Assembly (NCBI GenBank): GCA_964346175.1
Contig: CAYFTG010000023.1
Span: forward strand, 1-19,886
Direction of reading: 5' to 3'
DNA length: 19,886 bases
Origin: DTU032 sp964346175
GTDB taxonomy: Bacteria; Bacillota; Clostridia; Saccharofermentanales; DTU023
In this document: positions 5,852-13,693 of the stretch, piece after piece
How the letters are laid out: each line of letters opens with the position of its first letter
Position numbering within the stretch: position 1 is the stretch's first letter
Translations under genes and position numbers: made by a program
The notes under the pieces: model-generated
Databases searched by the model: none
Told to the model about the DNA's origin: nothing
Seen by the model: the letters and a program-made list of their open reading frames with translations, nothing else

Positions 5852-5882
5852 GTGTATTCATTTGTCGGACTAACTCCTACTG

Positions 5883-5922
5883 CTTAGGAGGCGATCGCTC
5901 TATCCGGCTGAGCTACGGGAAC
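5883..5922 (-). pseudogene. 5' half of a second tRNA-Arg(CCT)
   Basis: About 40 nt (GTTCCCGTAGCTC...CGCCTCCTAAGC) match the acceptor 5' strand, D arm and anticodon arm of a tRNA-Arg with anticodon CCU. After the anticodon loop the sequence (5852-5882) no longer gives a T arm or a matching acceptor strand: CGGGAAC, needed to close the acceptor, is absent. The break is at the anticodon arm, a known crossover position for tyrosine integrases. Partial pairing in the 3' part could also mean slow decay rather than a sharp cut. Confidence 0.7.
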
Positions 5923-5937
5923 AAGAACAAAATACTA

Positions 5938-5965
5938 ATGCCCTGAAATTGACGCTTCAGGGCAT
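5938..5965 (-). terminator. Terminator downstream of tRNA-Val
   Basis: ATGCCCTGAA (5938-5947) and TTCAGGGCAT (5956-5965) form a perfect 10-bp stem with an 8-base loop, starting 3 bases after the CCA end of tRNA-Val on the minus strand. The trailing sequence is T-rich but interrupted (TAGTATTTTG). Confidence 0.65.
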
Positions 5966-5968
5966 CTA

Positions 5969-6044
5969 TGGTGGGCGAAGCCGGGCTCGAACCGACGACC
6001 CCCTGCGTGTAAGGCAGGTGCTCTCCCTGCTGAGCTATTCGCCC
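5969..6044 (-). tRNA. tRNA-Val(TAC)
   Basis: 76 nt with encoded CCA. Acceptor GGGCGAA/TTCGCCC pairs perfectly; D arm TAGCTCAGC..GGGAGAGC; anticodon stem CCTGC/GCAGG with loop CTTACAC giving anticodon UAC; T arm GTCGG TTCGAGC CCGGC. It lies on the minus strand downstream of the AI-2E-family transporter gene. Confidence 0.95.
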
Positions 6045-6096
6045 ATAACGGAAAATAGTCTAACACAAAGCGGCACTTAATGTAACTATGTATCCA

Positions 6097-7596
6097 TCAT
6101 AAATCTTGATCTTTTTTCACATCCTCCGACAACTCATCTTCGACGCTCGGCTCTCGTCCTTCCACAGGCCCCGTTTCATCAAAACGACTCGCCTCTTGTC
6201 CTTTCTCCTCAGGCTGCGAGGAGCCAAGATTTTTCTTAGCTGAGAACCTCGCACGAATGCTTCCTATAAACTGCCTGAAGTTCTGCTGAACACTTTCCGT
6301 GCCGGCACTCCTCGTGGAAGAGGCCTTCGCCTCTGCCGGGCTCATACCCATTGCCGTGCGCACCTCAAAAGCCACTTCACGTCCGGACTTTGTGGAAAGA
6401 TCAATCTCCTTCTTCCTCAAGCGAACTGCACTGATCTCAGCCAAAAGCGCATAGCCCGATGAAAACAGAGGGACAAAGAACCAGATGCCGAGGATACCCA
6501 GCAGACTACCCCCAAGCGAAATAGCGAGTAATGTCCACATCGCCGGCAAACCCATCGCCTTGCCCACCAGTCGCGGAAAAATGATATTCCCTTCAATCTG
6601 CATCAAGATGATAACCACGATGAGGAACACCAAGGCCTGCAGCGGAGATATTATGAAAACTATCAAAGTACCGATCGCAACACCCACTATAGATCCGATA
6701 ATCGGAACCAAAGATGCCACTGCAATAACGATCGACACCATGCCCGGATACGGCAAGCGTAGGATAATCATAGCGATAAAGGTCAAGAGTCCGGCAACAA
6801 TAGCTCCAATCACCGTGCCACTAACAAAAGCAGTGAAATTGCTGTGCATGATATGAAAGACGTACATCACTTTATCCGCTACGCTCTCTTTGGAAAAGCT
6901 GTACAACAAACGACGGGACTGCCTAGCCAGCATTTCCTTTGCAGCCAACAAATAAATCATGAACAAAAATGATATGACCGTATTAGTCAGACCACTCATT
7001 ATGGACCTGACCGTATTAATGACATTGTCAAAAACGCCCGCTCCGGTTCTAAGGAAATCACCTATACGGTCCACCACTATATCCCAGCTGAAATCTCCTA
7101 ACTCTGTGCGCACGCTTTCCGCGTAAGATCCCAAGAAGCCCGTACCTTCCATCCAATCGGCAACCTGATTTACAAGAGCCGGCATGCGCTCAACCAACAT
7201 ATTCATAGACTGTACCACTTGAGGCAAAACCAAAGTGATCAAGCCAACGAAGAACACAGCTACAAACAGAAGCGAGAGCAGTATCGAGAAAACTCTAGTA
7301 ATACCCCTCCGCTGCCTGAGCCAGTCGTTTCTTCTGAGCATGCGCTCAATTTCATTCATTGGAATTTTGATAACAAACGCAAGAGCCGCCCCTACAATAA
7401 AGGGAGTCAGCATGCCTAATAGAGCTAATAAGTTTCGCCAAAACCAATCAATATTCCAGATCAGTAGAAAAAAAATCACAAGTGATGCCAGCAAGAGGAA
7501 TGTACGCCAGAAGAATCTTGGCGGCAAGACTAATTGCACCTGATCGAGTGATTTGCGCTGTTGGGTCTTTTTCTGCTTATCTTCTTTGTCTGGCAC
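6097..7596 (-). CDS. AI-2E family transporter (UPF0118 permease)
   Basis: 499 aa from GTG 7596; AGAGG lies 8 bases upstream. After a charged N-terminus (about 27 residues) come two membrane segments, a long amphipathic stretch (VLPQVVQSMNMLVERMPALV), and then five to six further membrane segments with the family's conserved glycine/proline pattern (YPGMVSIVIAVASLVPIIGS and PLQALVFLIVVIILMQIEGN...PRLVGKAMGL). This is the AI-2E/TqsA-type exporter family, whose members export autoinducer-2, or ions in some cases; the substrate here cannot be told. Roughly the last 100 residues are a hydrophilic, acidic cytoplasmic tail, longer than the usual family length of about 350-400. It is a single gene ahead of tRNA-Val. 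Confidence 0.88.
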   Translation of the reverse strand: MPDKEDKQKKTQQRKSLDQVQLVLPPRFFWRTFLLLASLVIFFLLIWNIDWFWRNLLALLGMLTPFIVGAALAFVIKIPMNEIERMLRRNDWLRQRRGITRVFSILLSLLFVAVFFVGLITLVLPQVVQSMNMLVERMPALVNQVADWMEGTGFLGSYAESVRTELGDFSWDIVVDRIGDFLRTGAGVFDNVINTVRSIMSGLTNTVISFLFMIYLLAAKEMLARQSRRLLYSFSKESVADKVMYVFHIMHSNFTAFVSGTVIGAIVAGLLTFIAMIILRLPYPGMVSIVIAVASLVPIIGSIVGVAIGTLIVFIISPLQALVFLIVVIILMQIEGNIIFPRLVGKAMGLPAMWTLLAISLGGSLLGILGIWFFVPLFSSGYALLAEISAVRLRKKEIDLSTKSGREVAFEVRTAMGMSPAEAKASSTRSAGTESVQQNFRQFIGSIRARFSAKKNLGSSQPEEKGQEASRFDETGPVEGREPSVEDELSEDVKKDQDL

Positions 7597-7713
7597 TTAA
7601 TAAACCTCTGTCAAATGGAGAACTTTGGACTCATAAAATTGCTTGGAGAAGGGTGCCTAATATTATACATTAATAACTATCAGTTACCAGTACCGTCATC
7701 TCCCGTCTAGCCT

Positions 7714-7745
7714 GAAAAAAAGAGCCGTCTTTTCAGGCGGCTCTT
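7714..7745 (-). terminator. Terminator of the DUF3798-ABC operon
   Basis: AAGAGCCGTC (7720-7729) and GGCGGCTCTT (7736-7745) form a 10-bp stem (one G-T pair) with a 6-base loop. On the minus strand it is followed by a run of at least six T (7719-7714). It lies 11 bases past the stop of the last permease gene. Confidence 0.85.
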
Positions 7746-7755
7746 CTATTAGTGT

Positions 7756-9255
7756 TTAGGCAGGCATTTCCACTGCCGGTTTTTTCTTTCTCTGCCAAGC
7801 ATGCATAGCAAGAGCCAGAGCAATGACACCATAAGAAACGAAGACGCGGAAGTATTCTCCGATCATGGCGTTGTTGAATAACACTTTGCCAGCCTCAGGC
7901 GCAACGATAAAGAGGGTATGAAAGAGCAGAACACCCGTAATCGCTTGTTTGTTTGTTGCCTTGCTGACGGACGCTCCCCCAACGAGTAGGGCTGCAATCG
8001 CAAACTGACCTACCTGCAAGTGTGCACCATAGGTAGCAAATGTCCCTATATTCTGCAGATAAATCAGCTGCCCCCACGAAGCAAGGACTGTTGAGATGAT
8101 CATAGCCAAAATACGGACCCGATCCACATTAATACCCGATGCGTTGGCAATCACACGGCTCTGCCCGACTGTCCTCATATTCTGACCAATTCTGGTAGAG
8201 AGGAAGGCTGCATTGAAAAGGCTTAATCCCGCAATCAGAGCTAGCGGCAGTGCCGGTACTTTTGACGTCATCAGAACTTTCTCAAGCTCCGGTATGTAAG
8301 TCAGTGCGTATACTACTACCGCTGCTATGATGATCGCAGCATAGCGTGCCTTCTTGAACTTGGAATCTGCATTTCTCCAATTGCCGATAAACTTAGCAAC
8401 TGCGTAGACTATAGCTCCTACCGTTACGATCACAAGTATATTGAGGAGGCTGAGACTGCTTGTCATCAATGCGCTCTCAATTTGCGGTACATAGCTCAGG
8501 CCATAGACTAGCGCTGCCACTAAGAGAATAATGACATCTTTAAGCAATGACTTATCCTTGTTTTTAATCTTCGTGATAATACGAAAAGCACAAATCACAG
8601 CTACGATAATGAAAAAGATCAGAACCATGTCTACCAGCTTAACCCCGTCCAGCGCATACTTCATATTTCCGGTCAGGTCGATTGTATTCTTGATGCCAAT
8701 GCCGCCGGGAATTATCAGGCTGGTCGTTCGCACAGGCAAGACTCCTCCTAAAATGTACAGGAAGAACAACTGATAGAGACCATCGGCAAAGTATCCGAGA
8801 ATCAGTCCGGCAATCATTTCCGAACCCTTCATCTTGTTGAAAAGACGACCCACACCAAAACCAAAGAGCGAAGCCAAAGGCGTCGCAATCAGGAAAGCAA
8901 TCAGCATTCCGACAATACCGCTGAAACCCCAGTCCACAGCGAAGAAGAGCCCGACCTGTGCTGCAATAGCACCAATAACAATACTGAAGTTAAGGCCGAG
9001 ACCTGCAAGGACAGGAATCAACAGAGACATAACCGTGAAAGCGTTCCGTCCAAAGCGGACAGCAACGTTTTCCACGACGAAGCCCGCGGAGTTACCCGAG
9101 ACCCAGACACCGCCAATACAGATAATAAGAAAGAGCAGCATGACCTTATTTTCGAAGAGCCAGGAAAAGACTTTCTGTCGCATAGTCTCCTGCTGCAGAA
9201 GAACTAGTTCTTCCTGGGAACCATTGGATTGATTCATATCATGTTTAGCTTTCAA
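7756..9255 (-). CDS. ABC transporter permease, simple-sugar/BMP type, enlarged
   Basis: 499 aa from TTG 9255, chosen because AGGAGG lies 8 bases upstream; it overlaps the stop of the preceding gene by 11 bases. An in-frame ATG at 9237 has no good site. It belongs to the BPD_transp_2 permease family (RbsC/YufP-Q type), with the EAA-like motif GLFNKMKGSEM near residue 145 and about ten membrane segments. It is about 130-150 residues longer than its partner. The extra part lies mid-protein and holds two related copies of VYxLxYxPxxExxLMTS (residues 250-266 and 315-331), a likely internal duplication of a membrane segment plus loop. It is the fourth and last gene of the operon. Substrate unknown; see the lipoprotein entry. 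Confidence 0.85.
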   Translation of the reverse strand: MKAKHDMNQSNGSQEELVLLQQETMRQKVFSWLFENKVMLLFLIICIGGVWVSGNSAGFVVENVAVRFGRNAFTVMSLLIPVLAGLGLNFSIVIGAIAAQVGLFFAVDWGFSGIVGMLIAFLIATPLASLFGFGVGRLFNKMKGSEMIAGLILGYFADGLYQLFFLYILGGVLPVRTTSLIIPGGIGIKNTIDLTGNMKYALDGVKLVDMVLIFFIIVAVICAFRIITKIKNKDKSLLKDVIILLVAALVYGLSYVPQIESALMTSSLSLLNILVIVTVGAIVYAVAKFIGNWRNADSKFKKARYAAIIIAAVVVYALTYIPELEKVLMTSKVPALPLALIAGLSLFNAAFLSTRIGQNMRTVGQSRVIANASGINVDRVRILAMIISTVLASWGQLIYLQNIGTFATYGAHLQVGQFAIAALLVGGASVSKATNKQAITGVLLFHTLFIVAPEAGKVLFNNAMIGEYFRVFVSYGVIALALAMHAWQRKKKPAVEMPA

Positions 9256-10351
9256 CCTGTGTTCCTCCTCTCGATTTCGACAAGGCATAGAGAATAATGC
9301 CGTTGGAAATTATGATCCGGATTACTTCTGACAGGGTGCTGCCTTGCGGCATCAATTGTTTGATGACAGGTAAAGACGTAGTCAAAATACCTTGGAAGAG
9401 CAATGTTCCGATGATTACGTTTGAAATCCCTGCGCGCCGCGTGCTGGCGCCACCAATCAGAATAGCTGCAACACACGCAAAGCTCATCATGAGCGGAGCA
9501 TTATAAAGTTGCAAGAAACCGAAAACCTGAGCATAAATAATGATGCCCACCGCACCGAGTACAGTCGAGATGACTGTACCGAGTATGCGCATCTTGTCGA
9601 CGTTGATCGCATTGGAGCGAGTGAAGAGCTCGTTCTCTCCGGCAGCGCTCATTGCGATGCCCCATTTGCTACGCAAAAACAACCACATCAAGAAGCATAC
9701 GACTAAGACAAAGAGGATAGTCCCAATCGGAACAACCACGCCACCAACCTCAAAGGCCAATAGGTTTAGAGGAAACGGTTGTTGGGCTGTTACAGAGGGA
9801 TTACTCATTATCCCGCCAAAACTCTGTTCTAGACTGATTGTGTTACGCATGCCCTCTCCCGCAATAGGCCACACCAATGTACCCGACCCAAACGGAAGCA
9901 CTAGCCAGATGATATTCGACAAGGCGATGGCGGAAAAACCAACATAGGTAGACACTGTCATCTCTGACCCTTTAACCCGATTCAGCAAGAGGCCATACAC
10001 GTATCCTAGGATAATCGCAATCGGAATAGCTATCAGTATGGCCAGCCCTAAATCTGCCCATGGTTGATACTCGCCTCCTCTGCGATAGTTTATCTCGATC
10101 GCAGTTGTGCCACCAATCAAGCCGGCAACAATTCCTAAAGAGATACCAAAGTTCAAACCAATGCCGCTTTGTACACCCGGCACCATAGCCAGCACAAGAA
10201 TACCGAACATTGCCCAGCGCCTCAGCACGTCGCTAAACACATCTGTAAGGTTCAAGCCCATAATAGGGGATACTATTATCAGCAGGAAAAAAAACAAGCC
10301 AATGATAAGACGAGGCCAGCCGATACGATCAATAATACTTTTCGTCTTCAT
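9245..10351 (-). CDS. ABC transporter permease, simple-sugar/BMP type
   Basis: 368 aa. It starts at ATG 10351 with AGGAGG 6-8 bases upstream; the ATGA start overlaps the stop of the ATPase gene, so translation is coupled. BPD_transp_2 family: about ten membrane segments, the cytoplasmic motif LLLNRVKGSEMTVSTYVGF near residue 125, and late conserved GGASTRRAGISNVIIGTLLF. The length is normal for the family. Together with the larger second permease it should form a heterodimeric channel, as in BMP-type nucleoside and simple-sugar importers. Confidence 0.88.
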   Translation of the reverse strand: MKTKSIIDRIGWPRLIIGLFFFLLIIVSPIMGLNLTDVFSDVLRRWAMFGILVLAMVPGVQSGIGLNFGISLGIVAGLIGGTTAIEINYRRGGEYQPWADLGLAILIAIPIAIILGYVYGLLLNRVKGSEMTVSTYVGFSAIALSNIIWLVLPFGSGTLVWPIAGEGMRNTISLEQSFGGIMSNPSVTAQQPFPLNLLAFEVGGVVVPIGTILFVLVVCFLMWLFLRSKWGIAMSAAGENELFTRSNAINVDKMRILGTVISTVLGAVGIIIYAQVFGFLQLYNAPLMMSFACVAAILIGGASTRRAGISNVIIGTLLFQGILTTSLPVIKQLMPQGSTLSEVIRIIISNGIILYALSKSRGGTQVES

Positions 10352-11955
10352 TCCTCTACCTCCTGATCTACGTCTTCTGCAGATAAGCCTGACATGGCAA
10401 GACCAAAAGCAACATCCGAGGCATCAGGCGGAAGTATTTCAGCCACTTTGCCTTCAGATACTATTGCGATGCGATCACAGATCGAGCGCAATTCAACCAG
10501 CTCCGAGCTGATTATGATGATGGTCATGCCTTCCTCTGCGTTGATTTTAACCAGATATTCCAAAACCAATTTCTTGGCACCGATGTCTATGCCTCGTGTC
10601 GGCTCCGCAACTATTAACACCTTAGGCTCCAAAGTCAGCGCTCTAGCTAAGCAAACCTTCTGCTGATTACCTCCGGACAAACTGCCTGTTTTTTGGCGCG
10701 GACCGGTACTCCTAATGTCAAAAATATCGATCATTTTGAGCGCATGTTCTCTGATTTGTTTTTTGTTTGCTAAGCGGAAAGGTCCGGCTCCACGCGTAAA
10801 TTTATTACGCACCTGCATGGCGGAGAAGGCGATATTATCTTCAATAGATTCACCTAGCAAAAGACCGACACCGCGACGATCTTCGGAAACAAAGGCGATG
10901 TCGTTTTCCAGTGCATCTCCGAGTTTAGAAAAATTCAGTTTTTTACCATGAACTTCAACGTCGCCTTCCACCGGATAAAGGCCCATAATTCCATTGATGA
11001 TTCCTAATTTGCCTTGACCGGCCAAACCTCCAAAACCGAAAATTTCGCCTTTTTTGATAGCGACATTCATCGATTTCACTTGCTCGCCCGGCATGTCTAC
11101 GCTGAAATTTTTCAACTCCAGGCCTAGCTCATCACCGGAAAGCTGACGGGCTTCCTTGATGTCAACCACTCGCTCCATCTTCCGACCGACCATGCGACCG
11201 GCAATGTCCGCAACGCTTACTTCATCCGTAGAAACCTGATCAACCAACTCGCCGTCGCGCAGTATTGTTAAGCTGTCGGCAACGGCCATAACTTCGTCCA
11301 GTCTGTGGGTGATAAAAATAATTGCGATGCCTTGCTGGGCGATTTTTTGCATGATCTGGCACAGACGCTCAGCTTCACTTTCCGTAAGTACCGCTGTCGG
11401 CTCGTCGAATACCAGTAGTTTGATACCGGTTTTGTCGATCTCGCGCGCGATCTCCACGAACTGCTTATAACCAATGGGAAGTCCGGCAACCTTAACGTAT
11501 TCCTCGATGTTTAGACCGATGCGTTTTAAAGCCTTGTCGGCATCTTCTCTCATCTTTTTGCGGTCCAAAACATCTAAAGCCGGTCCCAGAATTTTCGAGA
11601 ATATTGTTGGCGTACCGATTTCACGGCCTACCTTGATATTTTCAGTAATTGTAAAATCCGGAATCAGCATAAACTCCTGGTGAACCATGCCTATGCCGTA
11701 GTTCATGGCGTCATGCGGATTCATGATTTCAACTTTTTCACCTGCTATTTTCACTTCCCCTTCGAAACCACCTGTAGAGTGGATTACAGGCATGCCGAAA
11801 AGCACATTCATCAATGTGGACTTGCCGGCACCGTTCTCTCCGACTAAGGCATGGATTTCTCCGGGCTTTACTAGAAGGTCTACATCTTTAAGTACTTTGT
11901 TGCCAAAATACTCTTTGCTAATCCCCTTCATTGATAGAACTGCTTGCTCACTCAT
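10348..11955 (-). CDS. ABC transporter ATP-binding protein (two nucleotide-binding domains, RbsA/NupA type)
   Basis: 535 aa from ATG 11955; AAGGAG lies 8-9 bases upstream. The first domain has Walker A GENGAGKST (residues 39-47) and Walker B LLVFDEPTA, with a signature region LPIGYKQFVEIA that departs from the usual LSxGxxQ. The second has a degenerate Walker A (GGLAGQGKLGI), an intact signature SGGNQQKV and a Walker B LIVAEPTRGIDIGA, as is common in this sugar/nucleoside subfamily, where the second domain is altered. It energises the two permeases encoded directly downstream. Its gene lies about 100 bases after the lipoprotein gene, with a hairpin between them. Confidence 0.92.
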   Translation of the reverse strand: MSEQAVLSMKGISKEYFGNKVLKDVDLLVKPGEIHALVGENGAGKSTLMNVLFGMPVIHSTGGFEGEVKIAGEKVEIMNPHDAMNYGIGMVHQEFMLIPDFTITENIKVGREIGTPTIFSKILGPALDVLDRKKMREDADKALKRIGLNIEEYVKVAGLPIGYKQFVEIAREIDKTGIKLLVFDEPTAVLTESEAERLCQIMQKIAQQGIAIIFITHRLDEVMAVADSLTILRDGELVDQVSTDEVSVADIAGRMVGRKMERVVDIKEARQLSGDELGLELKNFSVDMPGEQVKSMNVAIKKGEIFGFGGLAGQGKLGIINGIMGLYPVEGDVEVHGKKLNFSKLGDALENDIAFVSEDRRGVGLLLGESIEDNIAFSAMQVRNKFTRGAGPFRLANKKQIREHALKMIDIFDIRSTGPRQKTGSLSGGNQQKVCLARALTLEPKVLIVAEPTRGIDIGAKKLVLEYLVKINAEEGMTIIIISSELVELRSICDRIAIVSEGKVAEILPPDASDVAFGLAMSGLSAEDVDQEVEE

Positions 11956-11984
11956 CTCTGCACTCCTTCGGTTCTGATTAAACA

Positions 11985-12017
11985 GACACACCGACTCCTT
12001 GTGGGAGCCGGTGTGCC
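11985..12017 (-). terminator. Intra-operon hairpin between binding protein and ATPase genes
   Basis: ACACCG.CTCC and GGAG.CGGTGT form a long GC-rich stem around TTGTG. On the minus strand the tail is only weakly T-rich (TGTTTAATC), so it probably stabilises the lipoprotein mRNA end or reduces downstream transcription. This is a common way to make more binding protein than membrane components. Confidence 0.6.
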
Positions 12018-12053
12018 AAAAAACACTTACAAATCCACCGTCTTAATCAGTGC

Positions 12054-13298
12054 TTATTCGATGTCTTGACTAAAGTCTACAAACGGAGCAAGCAGCAAAT
12101 AGAAGTTGTCGAGCTCTGTGCCATCTTCCGTGACATAATTTGAAAGTACGATTTCACCGGCCTGATACTCTTCAGAGACCTTTTTGATCGCGCGCTCGAG
12201 AGCTTCCAGATTGTGACGTTCAGTGAAGACGCCTTCGCTGTATTCGATAGCGTACTCAACGCCGGCTTCAAGCATCAACATGTTGACGGGTACGCCCCAA
12301 GTTGACATACGTGTTTCCTGTCCGGCATCCAAGAGTTTTTCCTGGATCGATTTCAGCATGTACTTTACATCGCCTTCGTGTCCGGTTACGTCAATGTTCA
12401 AAGCTGCCGGATAAGCATGATACGGGCTCGGGCAGCACTGCTGCGGATAAATCGCTCCGCCCTTGAGGACTTCGCGGATTAAGGGTTCTTGCAATCCACA
12501 GTTGGTTGAGAAGAAGGCCGTATCAGCACCATATTGCTCGATTTTCTTCGGTACGTCTTCAACGATGAACTGTTGAGCACCTGACATACCGGAGTCACCG
12601 GTTGGGTCGGGAGCTTCTACGTCCATAAACTCAATGCCAAGCTCTTCACAGGTGTCGATCATGATCTGACGACGCGCTGCGATTGTGGCATAGCCGAGGT
12701 GACGCGGGAATGAATAGTGCAACAGACGAGTTGCACCCATACGAGCTGCTTCTTCCGGAATCGTACGTCCCATGGAAGGCTCGTCAACCAGCAACGCAAT
12801 GTCTGCTTTCTCAGAAACTACAGCCGGATCTTGTGCGACAACACCGGTGACAAAGAGCATGTCGGGATTTGTCTCACGGACCTTATCAATAGCTGCAGCT
12901 GTACCGGGAACTGCCTGCACAAATACAATTGCTTTAACTTTTTCGTCGGATGCTAGCTGTAAGACACCCTGGATTACTTGTTCTACTTCGGAAGAGAAGT
13001 TGTCAGGATACGTTGCATGGACGATTTTGTCAGCACCATACTTCTCAAGCATCTTCTGTGCAGCCTGATATTCTTCTTCACCCTGAGAGACTGTACCTGT
13101 GTAGATGTCGATTTTATAATCGTCACCGGTTTCAGGTTCACTTGGTTCTCCAGGTTCTTCTGGATCGTCCACGGGGTCAGTTGCCCCAGGTTCACTTGCC
13201 GGCGGTGTGGTGGTATCAGGTTCGTCGCTGCCTCTACAGGCGACTACTGAGAGGACCATCATCAGGGCTAGCAAAACTACAATAATTCTTTTGGCCAT
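12054..13298 (-). CDS. DUF3798-type lipoprotein, presumed ABC solute receptor
   Basis: 414 aa from ATG 13298; GGAGG lies 6-7 bases upstream. Signal: MAKR, hydrophobic core, lipobox VVAC with Cys21. A Pro/Glu/Asp-rich linker follows (about 22-62), then a globular domain of alternating strands and helices like periplasmic binding proteins (IDIYTGTVSQGEEEYQAA..., VKAIVFVQAVPG, MLFVTGVVAQDP). The sequence fits, to my recognition, the DUF3798 family: exported proteins of unknown ligand found beside RbsA-type ABC genes. A conserved-looking QQCCPSPYHAYP stretch lies near the middle to late part. It is first in the operon, behind a strong promoter. It very likely captures the substrate for the ATPase and permeases downstream. 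Ligand unknown. Confidence 0.85.
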   Translation of the reverse strand: MAKRIIVVLLALMMVLSVVACRGSDEPDTTTPPASEPGATDPVDDPEEPGEPSEPETGDDYKIDIYTGTVSQGEEEYQAAQKMLEKYGADKIVHATYPDNFSSEVEQVIQGVLQLASDEKVKAIVFVQAVPGTAAAIDKVRETNPDMLFVTGVVAQDPAVVSEKADIALLVDEPSMGRTIPEEAARMGATRLLHYSFPRHLGYATIAARRQIMIDTCEELGIEFMDVEAPDPTGDSGMSGAQQFIVEDVPKKIEQYGADTAFFSTNCGLQEPLIREVLKGGAIYPQQCCPSPYHAYPAALNIDVTGHEGDVKYMLKSIQEKLLDAGQETRMSTWGVPVNMLMLEAGVEYAIEYSEGVFTERHNLEALERAIKKVSEEYQAGEIVLSNYVTEDGTELDNFYLLLAPFVDFSQDIE

Positions 13299-13472
13299 TT
13301 TATTCCTCCAGTTCACATCATTATGGGTGATGTGGATATTCCTCCGTCCTACGGAGTTTGATTTGCCTTGGCAAATCTGTGAACAATTGCTTGATTGCCG
13401 CTTCTCGGTGGACTAAAGATGCGAATTGATAGCTATGCAATCATATATTTTCATCAAATATGAAGAAAATAT
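13299..13472 (-). promoter_or_regulatory. Structured 5' leader of the DUF3798-ABC operon
   Basis: About 174 bases from the predicted transcription start to ATG contain three perfect hairpins in order: GATTTGCC/GGCAAATC (loop AA), CTCCGT/ACGGAG (loop AGG), CACATCA/TGATGTG (7-base loop), the last ending 4 bases before the Shine-Dalgarno. No consensus of a known riboswitch (cobalamin, TPP, purine, SAM, FMN) was found by eye. It could be a regulatory RNA of unknown type or simply a folded leader. Confidence 0.45.
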
Positions 13473-13478
13473 GAACCA

Positions 13479-13507
13479 AGTATAATTTTACATAACAAAC
13501 TTGTCAA
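13479..13507 (-). promoter_or_regulatory. Sigma-A promoter of the DUF3798-ABC operon
   Basis: On the minus strand, TTGACA (13507-13502), a 17-base spacer and TATACT (13484-13479). This is a near-consensus promoter with ideal spacing. Transcription should start near 13472. Confidence 0.8.
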
Positions 13508-13544
13508 GTGAAAACTTGACGAATTCTAAACACTCAATCTTGAC
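13503..13544. promoter_or_regulatory. Operator candidate overlapping the -35
   Basis: GTCAAG (13503-13508) and CTTGAC (13515-13520) form an inverted repeat that includes the -35 hexamer. A third CTTGAC lies at 13539-13544. Such clustered half-sites over a -35 suggest repressor binding, but the TTGAC part is also promoter consensus, so the case is moderate. Confidence 0.4.
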
Positions 13545-13693
13545 AATCGTCGGCAAACAGCATATCTAGCTGCTTACAGCCGTCGCTTCTGAAGGAATGT
13601 TTCAAAAAATAGTTAAAATTTTATATGTTTCTTGAATATAAATTTTTTAATACATGGATAATTATTCAATATAAATTATTAACTATATTTTTT
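13545..13693. other. AT-rich spacer downstream of tlpA-like gene
   Basis: No gene. An imperfect hairpin (CGGC..CAGC / GCTG..GCCG, about 13550-13583) and very AT-rich sequence at 13600-13690. No strong terminator for the tlpA-like gene is seen, so some read-through toward the transporter promoter is possible. Confidence 0.4.

Noticed and set aside
5852..5882. Functional 3' half for the truncated tRNA-Arg
   Set aside because: A partial anticodon stem and a poor T-stem can be drawn, but the T loop and the acceptor strand do not fit, so a working tRNA is unlikely.
13299..13472. Known riboswitch (cobalamin, purine, TPP, SAM) before the transporter operon
   Set aside because: No conserved core of these classes could be found by eye; only simple hairpins are visible.
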